Positions 1-8,104 of a stretch of 64,000 nt of DNA are shown piece after piece. The notes beneath the pieces were generated by a model. It searched no databases. It worked only from the letters and a program-made list of their open reading frames with translations, and was not told the DNA's origin. Position numbers and translations under genes: made by a program. Each line of letters opens with the position of its first letter. The stretch's first letter is position 1. Source of the stretch: RGIG3009 sp045630285 (GTDB lineage: Bacteria > Bacillota > Clostridia > Oscillospirales > Acutalibacteraceae); assembly GCA_045630285.1 (NCBI GenBank), contig JAZQSX010000018.1, positions 1-64,000 of the forward strand, read 5' to 3'.

Positions 1-1
1 G

Positions 2-484
2 GAAGAGCTGGCTGCTCCGCAGGCAACGTTGGTGAAGATGGTTATCGAAGGCATTATGGGTGGTGATCTGCCGTGGGGTCTGATCCTCGTCGGTGTGTGC
101 CTGGCTGTGGTCGTTGAGATCATCGGTATTCCGGTTCTGCCGTTTGCGATCGGTGTCTATCTGCCGGTACAGCTCAACGCTTGCATCATGGTCGGCGGTT
201 TGATCCGCTTGGCTGTGGATAAGATGAAGAACGAGGAAAAGAGAAAGAATGCTACTACCAACGGCATTCTGTTCTGCTCCGGTATGATCGCCGGTGAAGG
301 TCTTGTCGGTATTCTGCTCGCTGTGCTGGCCGTCTTCGGTGTGGGCGAGGTGCTGGATCTGACCAAGGTCATCACCCTGCCGACTTGGGCATCCAACGTT
401 GGCAGTCTCGTCGTCTTTGCGCTGATCATTCTCTGCATGCTGAAGTTCGGTGTGTTCAAGAAGATGCGGAAGGCGAAGGATTAA
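2..484 (+). CDS. OPT family oligopeptide transporter, C-terminal part (5' end outside window)
   Basis: The reading frame is open from the first bases of the window, so only about the last 160 residues are visible. They hold hydrophobic segments, among them LPWGLILVGVCLAVVVEI and VLPFAIGVYLP, the latter typical of the last membrane segments of OPT-family proton-coupled oligopeptide transporters, followed by a short basic tail (KFGVFKKMRKAKD). The family imports small peptides or metal chelates across the cytoplasmic membrane; the substrate cannot be told from this fragment. The next gene starts 1 bp after its stop codon, so the two are probably co-transcribed. Confidence 0.85.
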   Translation, partial: EELAAPQATLVKMVIEGIMGGDLPWGLILVGVCLAVVVEIIGIPVLPFAIGVYLPVQLNACIMVGGLIRLAVDKMKNEEKRKNATTNGILFCSGMIAGEGLVGILLAVLAVFGVGEVLDLTKVITLPTWASNVGSLVVFALIILCMLKFGVFKKMRKAKD

Positions 485-485
485 G

Positions 486-845
486 ATGAAAAAACGGAAG
501 ATCATCATTCCTCTGAACTACCTGGACCGTATTCCGATTCGTCCGGCAACGCTGCAGTGGAAAACTGATAAGCAGGGAGTTGTGACGTTGGAGGTGGAAA
601 ATACTGGTTGGGTAAATTGGATCGCTCAAAAGTGTTTTGGACGTCCTCGCATCAGCTATATTCATTTGGATAAGCTGGGAAGCTTTGTGTGGCCGCTGAT
701 CGACGGAGAGCGTGACATCACGGCACTTGGCAAGCTGGTCGAAGCTGAGTTTGGGGAAGAGGCCCACCCGCTTTATGAGCGATTGGCACGGTATTTTCAG
801 ATCCTCGACAGCTATCATTTCGTAGCTTGGGTCGATCAGAAATAA
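486..845 (+). CDS. PqqD-like small protein
   Basis: A 119-residue protein whose ATG follows the transporter stop directly, which argues for one transcript. The middle (YIHLDKLGSFVWPLIDG, then LGKLVEAEFGEE) matches the winged-helix PqqD fold, in which an aromatic/Trp-containing turn and a D-G pair are typical. PqqD-like proteins act as peptide chaperones for radical-SAM RiPP enzymes, but free-standing versions are common in Clostridia without any RiPP locus. No radical SAM gene or precursor peptide is visible beside it here. Its link to peptide transport is inference from position only. Confidence 0.7.
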   Translation: MKKRKIIIPLNYLDRIPIRPATLQWKTDKQGVVTLEVENTGWVNWIAQKCFGRPRISYIHLDKLGSFVWPLIDGERDITALGKLVEAEFGEEAHPLYERLARYFQILDSYHFVAWVDQK

Positions 846-849
846 TAAG

Positions 850-890
850 AACAAAGCGGACATCTTGCGGTGTCCGCTTTGTTTATTTTT
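850..890 (+). terminator. Rho-independent terminator of the OPT/PqqD-like unit
   Basis: Arms at 850-862 and 871-883 pair over 13 bp and are followed by a T-rich run. It closes the first transcription unit. Confidence 0.85.
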
Positions 891-938
891 CTGCGGTTGG
901 GGTATACTGATTCTATCACAAGGAAAGGTGGAACCGCA

Positions 939-1373
939 ATGATAGAGCAAGATACGATTCGGTTACTGCGTGAATGCGACGCCGGAGTCAAAATGGGTGT
1001 GACATCCATCGACGACGTGCGTGACTATGTGCATAACGAATCCTTCAAGGAACTGCTTGTGGAATGTAAGCGGGCGCACGAAAAGCTGAGCGAGGAAATC
1101 CAAGCGTTGTTGGATAAATACCACGACGACGGAAAAAATCCCAACCCGATTGCCAAAAGTATGTCGTGGATGAAGACTAATATGAAGCTTATCGTCAACG
1201 AATCCGACCACACGATCGCCGATTTGATGACGGATGGATGCAATATGGGCGTCAAATCGCTGAATAAGTATTTGAACGAATACGAAGCAGCGGATGAGGT
1301 TTCCAAGGATATTACCAAACGGTTGATCAATTTGGAAGAAAAGCTGGCGATCGACATTCGTCAATATCTCTGA
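939..1373 (+). CDS. DUF2383-like (PA2169-type) four-helix protein
   Basis: A 144-residue, all-helical, charged protein. The ATG at 939 is chosen because AGGAAAGGTGG lies just upstream; an upstream in-frame start would fall inside the preceding terminator. The pattern of an N-terminal helix (LLRECDAGVKMGVTSID), HEKLSEEI, and a late IADLMTDGCNMGVKSLNKYL helix resembles the ferritin-like DUF2383 family. Its members are small bundles of unknown, possibly stress- or spore-related, function. There is no signal peptide or membrane segment. It stands alone between two terminators. Confidence 0.65.
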   Translation: MIEQDTIRLLRECDAGVKMGVTSIDDVRDYVHNESFKELLVECKRAHEKLSEEIQALLDKYHDDGKNPNPIAKSMSWMKTNMKLIVNESDHTIADLMTDGCNMGVKSLNKYLNEYEAADEVSKDITKRLINLEEKLAIDIRQYL

Positions 1374-1382
1374 GTCGCTCAA

Positions 1383-1417
1383 AGGACCGCTATCGAAAAA
1401 GATAGTGGTCTTTTTTT
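1383..1417 (+). terminator. Rho-independent terminator
   Basis: GGACCGCTATC pairs with GATAGTGGTC across a GAAAAA loop, followed by seven or more T residues. Confidence 0.9.
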
Positions 1418-1458
1418 GCCTGAAAACTTTGGGATTTTGACTTCTTTGACCCAAACGC

Positions 1459-1487
1459 TTGTTATCTTGTCGGATCGTTGCTACAAT
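1459..1487 (+). promoter_or_regulatory. Sigma-A-type promoter of first Gfo/Idh/MocA gene
   Basis: TTGTTA (1459-1464), 17-bp spacer, TACAAT (1482-1487). It lies 36 bp upstream of the start codon at 1523. Confidence 0.65.
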
Positions 1488-1522
1488 GTGGGTACATTGA
1501 ATTACAGAGGGTGGAGTGCTTT

Positions 1523-2806
1523 ATGAAACAACTGACCGCTGCATTGATCGGTGCGGGTAACCGTGGCTGCGTGTATGCCGACTACTGCTTTGATGAACCG
1601 ACAGAGCTGAAAATCATTGCTGTTGTGGATCCCGATGACGTACATCGTACCGAAGCGGGCGACCGGTACTCGTTGCCCGAGGAACGTCGTTTTTCGGATC
1701 TGGATGAGTTTCTCCGAGCGAACATTACGTGTGATTTTGTTATCAACGCCACAATGGATCAGCAGCACTACATAACCGCTAAAAAACTTCTGGAATCCGG
1801 TTACAATATGCAGCTGGAGAAGCCGATCGTTCCGAATCGTGAAGAGCTGTTGGAGCTGCAGCGGTTGACAAGGGAAAAGGGCGTCAAGGTCAACGTTTGC
1901 CACGTGTTGCGCTATACTCCCTTTTTCAAACGTATTAAGCAACTGATTTTAGACGACACGATCGGCCGTATTATGACAATGGAAATGAACGAGCACGTGT
2001 GGATCGCCCATTTCCTCGATTCCTACGTGCGTGGTAAGTGGAACAGCGTGGAAAAATGCGGCAGTGGCTTTTTGCTGGCAAAATCCTGTCATGATATGGA
2101 CCTCGCATGCTGGCTGAATAATGAGACGCGCCCGGTGCGTGTTTCCAGCATCGGCAGTCGTTCTCAATTCATTCCGGAAAACGCTCCTGCCGGTGCGACC
2201 GAGTTCTGCTACACCTGTCCGCATAACGACACGTGCTTGTATTCAGCACAAAAGGTGCATTTGGAGTTCGATTCCTTGCCGTTCCAGACCTGGATGGGTA
2301 TGGGCAAGCCGGTGGACGAGATCACCAAAGAAGAAAAGGCGGAGTACCTTAAGCATTCCGACTACGGACGCTGTGCCTATAACAGTGGCGGCGACATCAA
2401 CGACCGTCAAACCGTCACTATTGAGTTTGAAAACGGCTCAATTGCGTCGTTCACCATGGTTGGCGGCTCGTGCAAGGCGGGACGGTATCTGCACATTGTG
2501 GGTACCAAGGGTGAGATTGAAGGCTTCCTGGAGGAGGGCAAGTTTACACTGCGCACCTTTGATCGCAGCGAAGGCAAGTTCTGCTTCAACGAGGAGGTCA
2601 TTGATGTCAACGCAGAGATCCACTCCAAATCGGCGTTTGGCGGCCACGCAGGCGGCGATTATGCCATTATGCACGAATTGGTGCGGCATCTGAATGGCGA
2701 TAACAGCTCGATCTCTATCACGGCGATTGATGACTCGATCAACAGTCATTTGGTGGTATATGCAGCGGAAGAGAGCATCAAGACACACGAAACGATTACA
2801 CTATAA
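1523..2806 (+). CDS. Gfo/Idh/MocA family oxidoreductase with cysteine cluster (copy 1)
   Basis: A 427-residue NAD(P)-dependent sugar or polyol dehydrogenase-type protein. The N-terminal Rossmann motif is ALIGAGNRG, residues 7-15, with VVDPDD after the second strand; EKPI near residue 99 is the family's nicotinamide-site lysine motif. The ATG at 1523 has GAGGGTGG upstream. Unlike typical members it carries CYTCPHNDTC at residues 229-238 plus a fourth cysteine in GRCAYNSGGD (Cys284). This could bind zinc or an Fe-S cluster. The next gene is a same-length paralogue, about four residues in five identical by eye. An alpha-galactosidase follows, so a role in glycan breakdown is likely; the substrate is unknown. 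Confidence 0.85.
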   Translation: MKQLTAALIGAGNRGCVYADYCFDEPTELKIIAVVDPDDVHRTEAGDRYSLPEERRFSDLDEFLRANITCDFVINATMDQQHYITAKKLLESGYNMQLEKPIVPNREELLELQRLTREKGVKVNVCHVLRYTPFFKRIKQLILDDTIGRIMTMEMNEHVWIAHFLDSYVRGKWNSVEKCGSGFLLAKSCHDMDLACWLNNETRPVRVSSIGSRSQFIPENAPAGATEFCYTCPHNDTCLYSAQKVHLEFDSLPFQTWMGMGKPVDEITKEEKAEYLKHSDYGRCAYNSGGDINDRQTVTIEFENGSIASFTMVGGSCKAGRYLHIVGTKGEIEGFLEEGKFTLRTFDRSEGKFCFNEEVIDVNAEIHSKSAFGGHAGGDYAIMHELVRHLNGDNSSISITAIDDSINSHLVVYAAEESIKTHETITL

Positions 2807-2813
2807 GGCAAAA

Positions 2814-2844
2814 ATTGACAATTTTAGTTGCCGAATTTGTCAAT
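2814..2844 (+). promoter_or_regulatory. Inverted repeat between the paralogues, possible operator
   Basis: ATTGACAA (2814-2821) and TTGTCAAT (2837-2844) form a perfect 8-bp inverted repeat. A TACAAT -10-like element lies downstream at about 2888, so copy 2 may have its own regulated promoter. Confidence 0.4.
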
Positions 2845-2941
2845 AAAAATGTCTGATACTCCCTTAATTTCCTAAAAAAGTTATGCTACAATGAACGCAT
2901 AGGCAAGGAATGCCCTGTTAATCGTTTAGGAGGATGTGCGT

Positions 2942-4225
2942 ATGAAAAAGTTTACCGCTGCACTGATCGGCGCCGGCAACCGTGGCTGTGTGTATGCTGA
3001 CTATTCTTTGGAAGCTCCTGAGGAGCTGAAAATTATCGCTGTCGTGGATCCGGACGACGTTCACCGTACTGAGGCCGGTGACCGTTACGGTATTGCCGAG
3101 GAAAATCGCTTTACCAATGTAGATGATTTCTTGGCTGCGCACATTGCGTGTGATTTTGTCATCAACGCCACAATGGATCCACAGCACTATGAGACAGCTT
3201 CCAAACTGATGAATGCGAAGTACGACATGCTGCTCGAAAAGCCGATCGTGAACAATCGCAAGGAATTGTTGGAGCTGCAGCGCTTGGCGCACGAAAACGG
3301 TGTAAAGGTAAATGTTTGTCACGTGTTGCGCTACACACCTTTCTTCAAGCGCATTAAAGAACTGATCAACAGCGATGTCATTGGTCGTATTATGACGATG
3401 GAAATGAACGAGCACGTGTGGATCGCTCACTTCATTGACTCCTTTGTGCGTGGCAAGTGGAGTAGCGAAGCCAAGTGCGGTAGCAGCTTCCTTTTGCAGA
3501 AATCCTGCCACGATATGGATCTTGCCTGCTGGCTGAACAACGAAAGCAAGCCGGTCCGTGTTTCCAGTATCGGCAGTCGTTCGCAGTTTATCCTGAAGAA
3601 CGCTCCCGAAGGCGCTACCGAATTCTGCTACACCTGTCCTCATAACGATACCTGCCTGTATTCGGCACAGAAGATCCACCTTGAGTTTGACCCGCTGCCG
3701 TTCCAAACCTGGATGGGCATGGGCAAGCCGATCGATCAGATCACCAAAGAGGAGAAGGCGGAGTATCTTAAGCATTCTGATTACGGTCGCTGTGCCTACA
3801 ACAGCGGTGGCGACATCAACGACCGTCAAACCGTCAATATTGAGTTTGAGAACGGATCGCTGGTTTCCTTTACCATGGTCGGTGGCACGTGCAAGGCGGG
3901 ACGTTATCTGCATATTGTCGGTACCAAGGGCGAGATCGAAGGCTTCCTTGAGGACGGTAAGTTCACGTTGCGTACTTTCGACCGCAGCGGTGATCGTTTC
4001 ACTTTTGATGAAGAAGTGATCGATGTGAATAAGGACATCCGTGCCAGTGCTAACTATGCCGGTCACGCCGGCGGCGACTACGCTATTATGCATGAGCTGG
4101 TTCGCTATTTGGATGGCGACAACAGCTCGGTGTCCATTACCAACATCGATGATTCTATCAACAGTCACTTGGTGGTATATGCGGCCGGTCGCAGTATTGA
4201 GACCCGTGAGACCGTGGAACTCTAA
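2942..4225 (+). CDS. Gfo/Idh/MocA family oxidoreductase with cysteine cluster (copy 2)
   Basis: A 427-residue tandem paralogue of the upstream gene, with the same Rossmann motif (ALIGAGNRG), the same EKPI motif and the same four-cysteine pattern (CYTCPHNDTC plus GRCAYNSGGD). The ATG at 2942 is preceded 8 bp upstream by TAGGAGG, whereas the in-frame GTG at 2936 sits too close to that site. Conservation of all four cysteines in both copies argues that the cluster is functional. Divergence is spread along the whole length, so the duplication is not recent. It is followed by a strong terminator. The product may act on a sugar lactone, inositol-like or aminosugar substrate; none can be assigned. 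Confidence 0.85.
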   Translation: MKKFTAALIGAGNRGCVYADYSLEAPEELKIIAVVDPDDVHRTEAGDRYGIAEENRFTNVDDFLAAHIACDFVINATMDPQHYETASKLMNAKYDMLLEKPIVNNRKELLELQRLAHENGVKVNVCHVLRYTPFFKRIKELINSDVIGRIMTMEMNEHVWIAHFIDSFVRGKWSSEAKCGSSFLLQKSCHDMDLACWLNNESKPVRVSSIGSRSQFILKNAPEGATEFCYTCPHNDTCLYSAQKIHLEFDPLPFQTWMGMGKPIDQITKEEKAEYLKHSDYGRCAYNSGGDINDRQTVNIEFENGSLVSFTMVGGTCKAGRYLHIVGTKGEIEGFLEDGKFTLRTFDRSGDRFTFDEEVIDVNKDIRASANYAGHAGGDYAIMHELVRYLDGDNSSVSITNIDDSINSHLVVYAAGRSIETRETVEL

Positions 4226-4234
4226 AACGGAAGA

Positions 4235-4267
4235 CAGCCCACCGCTCGGCGGTGGGCTTCTTTTTTT
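4235..4267 (+). terminator. Rho-independent terminator
   Basis: AGCCCACCGC pairs with GCGGTGGGCT across a tiny loop, followed by seven T residues. Confidence 0.92.
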
Positions 4268-4268
4268 C

Positions 4269-4298
4269 TTGACTTTCTTCGGAACAGTGGTGTATGCT
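4269..4298 (+). promoter_or_regulatory. Promoter of the alpha-galactosidase gene
   Basis: TTGACT (4269-4274) and TATGCT (4293-4298) are separated by 18 bp. The -10 element overlaps the upstream ATG at 4294, which rules that codon out as the start. Confidence 0.6.
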
Positions 4299-4320
4299 TA
4301 TGGTATTCGGAGGTGGTTTT

Positions 4321-6189
4321 GTGAATGTGTTTTGGCAGAAAAACACACAGGATTGGTGGCGAGTGATCACCGATCGTGGTGATGTATACGGTGATTTAAA
4401 GACAACGGAGGCGGGCTTTTCTTTCGCCGACGATACTTGTTTACTGGATAGCGTTATCACAGCAGACGAGAGTGGCGTTTACTCCCGCCGTGATACGCTG
4501 AAAAACTCTTCTGACATCGATCTGCACATTGCTTGTATGAATACCCGTTTTGTTTTGGACGGCGGCGAATACGAGGTTTACACACAATACAACGCCTGGC
4601 AGAACGAAAGCATCGGAGAGTGGCAACCGCTGAACACATCGGTTGAGGCACGTACCGAAAGCTTTCGTACCTCCTGGGCGGCTGCACCGCTTCTGGCGTT
4701 GTGGAATAAGCAGACGGAGCGTGGTATCGTTTTTCATTTGCTGCCGCAATGCTCGTGGCGTATGTCGGCACGTCGTGTGCCTTTGGAAGGCGAAAACAGC
4801 CAGATCGTTGTTGAAATCGGTCCCGATTATTGTGCGCTGGATCTGACCGTGAAGGCAGGGGAAACGCTTGATTTCCCGGAGGTGCTGTTTTACGAAATTC
4901 GCAATCGCACGGATCTCGACTGTGCAAAGCTGCATCGGTATTGTCACAAGCGGTGGCCTCGCAAGACGATGCCGGTTATTTATAACAGCTGGCTGTACCG
5001 CTTTGATCAGGTGAATTACGATGCGGTCGCTTCGCAGATCGCACCCGCTGCCGAACTCGGTGCTGAGTACTTCACCGTTGATGCCGGTTGGTTTGGACAC
5101 GGCTCGAACTGGTCGGCTGCTGTTGGCGATTGGGAGGAAAATCAAACGGCGCAGTTCTGCGGCCATTTGATCGATGTCGCTAATGAAGTGCGTCGTCACG
5201 GTATGAAGTTTGGTCTTTGGTTTGAGCCGGAACGTGCGACTTTGGGTGCCGATGCGTGTAAAGCGCATCCCGAATACTACCTTCGTGGAAACAACGGGTA
5301 CAATTTTCTGAACTTTGCCGATGCGGATGCCCGTGCGTATATGCTGAAAACCATTACAGCGCAGATTGAAAAATACGGCATCGAATTCGTCAAGTTTGAC
5401 TTTAATGCTGATCTGGTATTCGATACAAGCCGCGCGGCGTTTATGGAGTATTTCAAAGGCTACGATCTTTTCCTGAAAGCGCTGAAAGACCGTTTTCCGA
5501 CGCTGTATGTGGAAAACTGCGCCTCTGGCGGCGAACGCATGAACCTCAGCAATTTGGCGAATTTCGATAGCTTCTGGCCGTCGGATTGTCAAAGCCCGTA
5601 TATCGGCCTGCGCATTGTGAAGGATACCCTGAAGCGCTTGCCGCCTCAGGCGATGGAACGCTGGTTTGTGGCGCAGTCCATAGAGCAGTTCAAGCCGGCA
5701 TACGGTGCCGAGTCGGCAGATAAGCTGATTGCCTGCGGTGACGGCGTTTGGGATCATCTTTCGGGCGTTGACCGCTCGTTTATGGAGGCGTTCCTTTGTG
5801 GCGCTCCGATTGGTCTCAGCTGCGATCTCACCGCCCTTTCCGCCGATGCTTTTGCGTGGCTCAAATCCTACATTGCCAACTTTAAGGAGCAACGTGAGTT
5901 TTGGAAAACGGCAGAATGTTCGATCTTGTCGGATACCGAGTCGATGCTGGTTTTACAGTATAACGACCCCGAGTTTCGCTGCGTGCGCCTGCAGGCGATC
6001 GCTTCACGTGTTTCCCAATCCCAACTCAGGGTGTATCCCAAAGTGCCTGAAACGGTGGTTTACGTTCGGGAAAACGGCACACAGATCACCGGTGAGGAGC
6101 TGTCAGCCTGCGGTGTTACGTTGCCGCAGGCGTGGGACTACCGTGCTGCCAATTACCGAATGCAGGAAATCATCCTGAATGCTAGATAA
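4321..6189 (+). CDS. GH36 family alpha-galactosidase
   Basis: A 622-residue retaining glycosidase, cytoplasmic (no signal peptide). The GTG start at 4321 is chosen because GGAGGTGG lies just before it and the earlier ATG overlaps the promoter. The catalytic TIM barrel shows VDAGWFG (Asp254), GLWFEPER, VKFDFN with the nucleophile Asp360, ENCASGGER, and WPSDCQ with the acid/base Asp422. These are the GH36 signatures, though the usual SDNTD motif is altered to SDCQS, so specificity may differ from raffinose-type enzymes. The length is shorter than the roughly 730-residue classical GH36 forms. It follows the two Gfo/Idh/MocA genes but has its own promoter. Confidence 0.85.
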   Translation: MNVFWQKNTQDWWRVITDRGDVYGDLKTTEAGFSFADDTCLLDSVITADESGVYSRRDTLKNSSDIDLHIACMNTRFVLDGGEYEVYTQYNAWQNESIGEWQPLNTSVEARTESFRTSWAAAPLLALWNKQTERGIVFHLLPQCSWRMSARRVPLEGENSQIVVEIGPDYCALDLTVKAGETLDFPEVLFYEIRNRTDLDCAKLHRYCHKRWPRKTMPVIYNSWLYRFDQVNYDAVASQIAPAAELGAEYFTVDAGWFGHGSNWSAAVGDWEENQTAQFCGHLIDVANEVRRHGMKFGLWFEPERATLGADACKAHPEYYLRGNNGYNFLNFADADARAYMLKTITAQIEKYGIEFVKFDFNADLVFDTSRAAFMEYFKGYDLFLKALKDRFPTLYVENCASGGERMNLSNLANFDSFWPSDCQSPYIGLRIVKDTLKRLPPQAMERWFVAQSIEQFKPAYGAESADKLIACGDGVWDHLSGVDRSFMEAFLCGAPIGLSCDLTALSADAFAWLKSYIANFKEQREFWKTAECSILSDTESMLVLQYNDPEFRCVRLQAIASRVSQSQLRVYPKVPETVVYVRENGTQITGEELSACGVTLPQAWDYRAANYRMQEIILNAR

Positions 6190-6191
6190 GA

Positions 6192-6227
6192 AAACGCTCC
6201 TCGCCGAAATGGCGGGGAGCGTTTTTT
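6192..6227. terminator. Bidirectional terminator
   Basis: AAACGCTCCTCGCC pairs with GGCGGGGAGCGTTT. T-runs on both sides serve the converging genes. Confidence 0.88.
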
Positions 6228-6235
6228 AGTTATCG

Positions 6236-6673
6236 TTACTCGTTTTCAGGCTCTTCGTCCAGCATTGCCACGGCGTTTAACGTAACGATGCGGGCGCCGC
6301 TGTCGCCGAGACTACCCTCAAAGGTCATCTGACCGCCGCAAATGGGGCAGGCGGGACGCACCTTTTCGTCAGCCGCACGAATCGGCAGCGGAATGCCACG
6401 CTGGCTGGCGATGCAAGCACGCTGATGGCCGGACAGTACCTCGCCGTGTCCGCATTCACAAAGCGCCACCGAAACGGGACGCATCTGTTCCTTCTTAGAG
6501 CACATTGCTTTGTACAGCTTCGGGCAATACAGCAAGTCGTTGGTGGCGATCTTGCCGGAAGAACAGGTGAAATCCTCCACAACGTTCAGCGAGCATTTTC
6601 CGGTTTTCAGAAAATAGCACGTATTCTTATTTAAATTGATCGTTACATCGACCGTTCCTTTGGAAGCACTCAC
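6236..6673 (-). CDS. Cys-rich, probably zinc-binding hypothetical protein
   Basis: A 145-residue soluble protein starting at a GTG with TTGAGGTG upstream. I do not recognise the family. It has ten cysteines (19, 27, 37, 50, 58, 72, 74, 87, 109, 112). The CECGH (72-76) and CPICGG (109-114) pairs look like zinc-ribbon knuckles, and the earlier ones are spaced like a second metal site. The C-terminus is acidic (DEEPENE). It converges on the alpha-galactosidase and is divergent from spoIVB. A regulatory or structural metal-binding role is likely; no enzymatic motif is visible. Confidence 0.6.
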   Translation of the reverse strand: MSASKGTVDVTINLNKNTCYFLKTGKCSLNVVEDFTCSSGKIATNDLLYCPKLYKAMCSKKEQMRPVSVALCECGHGEVLSGHQRACIASQRGIPLPIRAADEKVRPACPICGGQMTFEGSLGDSGARIVTLNAVAMLDEEPENE

Positions 6674-6845
6674 GGGTTGTCACCTCAAGATACACAGATT
6701 GTATACAGTATAACACATTTTTTCGGTCTTGCCTATACATTTTTCAAATTTTTTCTCAGTTTGCCAAAATCCTTTGTTTTCGGTCGAATTTCCTTTTGAT
6801 AATACTTCGTGAGCTGTGGAAAAGTAATGTCGGAGGCGTTTGAAA

Positions 6846-8069
6846 ATGAAGAAAACAATACAATGGCTGTGCGGTATTTTGACGGTGATTGCCGCTGTGG
6901 CGTTGGTGAGTATAGGATATTGGCGGTATCAGTTGCCGGATACGTATTACGTGGAACAGGGAAAAGACCTGCTTATTGATGAAACGATCGTCTCATCAGA
7001 AAGCCGTACGGGAGCCAAAGCGGTGAACTCCACGTTGGGAGAATCGTATCACACGACCTTGCGTTGGTTGGGAATTTTCCCAATCAAGGACGTAGCGGTG
7101 ACGGTGGTGGAGCAGCCGGTGGTGGTTTTGGGCGGTACGCCGTTTGGCGTGAAGCTGTACACCGACGGCGTTATGGTGGTATCGTTATCGACTGTGGACA
7201 GCACCTCGGGCACGGTCAGCCCCGCAAGAAATGCGGGTTTAAAGGTGGGAGACTTGATCCTTTCGATCAACGGTAAAGCGGTTTATACCAACGAGGACGT
7301 ATCGGCAATTGTAAAAAGCTCGGCAGGAAAACTCATGGTGTTCCGCATCAAGCGTGGCGGTGTCGAATCGGAAATACGGTTTTGTGCCGTCCGCTCACAA
7401 AGCGAACGATGCTATAAGGCGGGAATCTGGGTGCGTGACAGCTCCGCCGGTATCGGTACGATGACGTTTTACGATCCGGAAACCCAAATGATTGCCGGAT
7501 TGGGTCATGCTGTCTGCGACGTCGATACGGGGGATATTGTGCCGATCGCTTCAGGTGAGATCGTGCCGGCTCGTATCTACAGCGTCACCAAAGGTCAGTC
7601 CGGGCTTCCCGGAGAGCTGCGCGGCGGGTTTGAAACAGGCAGCTACGGCCCGTTGCTTGTGAACGGTATTACCGGCGTTTATGCATCGTGTCGCACGGAA
7701 ACGATCACGGGAGAACGGGTAGAAGTAGCGCTGAAACAGGAAATAGAAGAGGGAGAAGCTAAAATTTACACGACGATTCGGGGGAAACAGCCGCAGTGGT
7801 ACCGTATACGTATCACACAGATCCGTCATCGAGATGAAAACGCCACTCGCAATATGGTGATTGAGATCACAGATGAGGAACTGCTTGAATCGACAGGTGG
7901 TATTGTACAAGGGATGAGTGGCTCGCCGATCGTGCAAAACGGAAAGCTCATCGGCGCAGTGACCCACGTTCTTGTCAACGACCCGACCAAAGGTTACGCT
8001 ATCTTTGCGGAGAATATGCTGGAAACGGCACAATCGATATCCGAACAACAACTAAAAGAGGCATCGTAA
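6846..8069 (+). CDS. spoIVB: SpoIVB-like sporulation serine peptidase
   Basis: A 407-residue protein with an N-terminal membrane anchor (residues 7-25), a PDZ domain (GLKVGDLILSINGKAV, around residue 130) and an S55 peptidase domain. The catalytic His is in GLGHAV (His221), followed by the DVDTGD acidic segment, and the serine motif GMSGSPI is at residues 356-362. In Bacillus this protease is secreted from the forespore and triggers sigma-K activation. The ATG at 6846 sits 9 bp after GGAGG; the TTG at 6840 is too close. The last 52 codons lie in an element-derived replacement: a second copy of this 3' end is found 3111 bp downstream. spo0A, its usual neighbour, is 20 kb away. Confidence 0.92.
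   Translation: MKKTIQWLCGILTVIAAVALVSIGYWRYQLPDTYYVEQGKDLLIDETIVSSESRTGAKAVNSTLGESYHTTLRWLGIFPIKDVAVTVVEQPVVVLGGTPFGVKLYTDGVMVVSLSTVDSTSGTVSPARNAGLKVGDLILSINGKAVYTNEDVSAIVKSSAGKLMVFRIKRGGVESEIRFCAVRSQSERCYKAGIWVRDSSAGIGTMTFYDPETQMIAGLGHAVCDVDTGDIVPIASGEIVPARIYSVTKGQSGLPGELRGGFETGSYGPLLVNGITGVYASCRTETITGERVEVALKQEIEEGEAKIYTTIRGKQPQWYRIRITQIRHRDENATRNMVIEITDEELLESTGGIVQGMSGSPIVQNGKLIGAVTHVLVNDPTKGYAIFAENMLETAQSISEQQLKEAS
7915..7990 (+). repeat. 76-bp direct repeat, left copy (inside spoIVB, spans the serine motif)
   Basis: Identical over all 76 bp to 11026-11101. It begins within the Met codon of GMSGSP and ends at the Thr-Lys codons of DPTKGY. Beyond it, the two copies diverge only at synonymous sites for a stretch and then more freely. 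This is the likely recombination site of the insert. Confidence 0.95.
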
Positions 8070-8070
8070 A

Positions 8071-8104
8071 AAACAGGCACAATTAAAAATTGTGCCTGTT
8101 TTTT
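8071..8104. terminator. Bidirectional terminator after spoIVB
   Basis: AAACAGGCACAATT pairs with AATTGTGCCTGTTT, with T-runs both ways. It ends spoIVB and the converging araC gene. Its sequence differs from the terminator after the displaced 3' end. Confidence 0.9.

Noticed and set aside
2918..4168. Long minus-strand ORF (416 codons) opposite the second Gfo/Idh/MocA gene
   Set aside because: Antisense shadow of a well-supported gene; no ribosome site, and its sequence has no recognisable domain. A matching antisense frame exists opposite copy 1, as expected from shared codon use.
4441..5892. Long minus-strand ORF (483 codons) opposite the GH36 gene
   Set aside because: The plus-strand frame carries all GH36 catalytic motifs; the antisense frame is low in protein-like features.
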